From: Gammaproteobacteria bacterium
GTDB lineage: Bacteria; Pseudomonadota; Gammaproteobacteria; Steroidobacterales; Steroidobacteraceae
Assembly (NCBI GenBank): GCA_016882265.1
Contig: VGVB01000020.1
Coordinates: 2,501-43,726 of the forward strand
DNA length: 41,226 nucleotides
Reading direction: 5' to 3'
The number at the start of each line of letters is the position of its first letter. Position 1 is the stretch's first letter. This document shows positions 41,049 through 41,226 of this stretch, in pieces. The notes beneath the pieces are model-generated. The model was not told the origin of the DNA. It did not search any database and saw only the letters and a program-made list of their open reading frames with translations. Position numbers and translations under genes: made by a program.

Positions 41049-41226
41049 TCAGCGCCTGGGCAGTTCGCCGGGGCTGGAACCAGCGGGACCGTCGTCCGCC
41101 TGCCAGGTGGTACGTACCCGCTCCGCCCACAACTGGTAGCTGGCGAAACGGATCAGGTCGCGGGCGATCGCCCCGTGGCGCGACACCGGGGCGCCGCGGC
41201 GCGCCGCAGCCCCGCTGCGGGCGGCG
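41049..41226 (-). CDS. Unidentified protein, C-terminal part (runs off right edge)
   Basis: The minus-strand frame open from the window edge ends at TGA 41051-41049 and gives a C-terminus including ARDLIRFASYQLWAERVR and a polar tail ending SSPGELPRR. The helical DLIRFASYQLWAERV stretch looks protein-like. It could start at a GTG near 41187 (giving about 45 aa) or be the end of a longer gene. Not recognised. The space between the small ORF and htpG (40831-40934) shows nothing further. Confidence 0.35.
   Translation of the reverse strand, partial: AARSGAAARRGAPVSRHGAIARDLIRFASYQLWAERVRTTWQADDGPAGSSPGELPRR

Noticed and set aside
1..41226. Search for tRNA or rRNA genes, CRISPR arrays, integrases, transposases and attachment sites
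   Set aside because: Nothing recognisable was seen; all long stretches are accounted for by housekeeping-type genes, and gaps are under about 370 bp.

Overview
The window looks like a chromosomal segment of a high-GC gammaproteobacterium. The block pilG-pilH-pilI-pilJ-chpA-chpC, the divergent run gshB-tonB-yqgE-yqgF-pyrB, and pilT/pilU divergent from yggS-proC-yggT follow the order known from Pseudomonas and related Gammaproteobacteria. The tyrS/M23 peptidase/erpA/hemJ neighbourhood is also typical. No rRNA, tRNA, CRISPR array, phage or transposase gene is visible, so species-level placement is not possible by eye.

Layout. 1-3662: start of tyrS (off the left edge), an M23 murein peptidase, erpA, a coiled-coil membrane protein, hemJ and rppH. 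3780-12428: vitamin B12 uptake and activation genes (btuC, btuD, a cobalamin riboswitch with btuB, a PduO-type adenosyltransferase, btuF) interleaved with tyrA, a small secreted protein, pdxH and ampD. 12487-16097: bioA, rsmE and an unusual PIN-GNAT-PUA-like fusion. 16098-25374 (minus): the Chp chemosensory system for type IV pili, with chpA broken by an apparent one-base frameshift. 25566-30352 (plus): a tiny leader ORF, gshB, a TonB-like protein, yqgE, ruvX/yqgF, pyrB and a PyrK-like flavoprotein, mostly overlapping or closely spaced. 30603-33933 (minus): three pilus retraction ATPases in a row (pilT, pilU, and a second pilU-like gene). 34031-36582: yggS, proC, yggT and an HU-like protein. 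36652-41226: an alpha/beta hydrolase, a PEBP-family protein, an FKBP isomerase, msrB, htpG and two small or partial genes at the right edge.

How it works together. Two themes dominate. Type IV pilus motility has its signalling (PilG/H/I/J, ChpA/C), its retraction motors (PilT/U/U2) and a TonB-like protein at the place of Pseudomonas tonB3. Cobalamin salvage has an outer-membrane receptor, a periplasmic binding protein, an ABC permease and ATPase, and an adenosyltransferase; only btuB carries a visible riboswitch. No cobalamin biosynthesis gene is present.

The most unusual features are a family of long palindromic intergenic elements (three copies, two sharing an identical 60-bp core about 19.5 kb apart), the PIN-GNAT fusion, the 13-codon leader ORF whose stop overlaps the gshB start, the chpA frameshift, and the PyrK-like gene without a visible PyrD partner.
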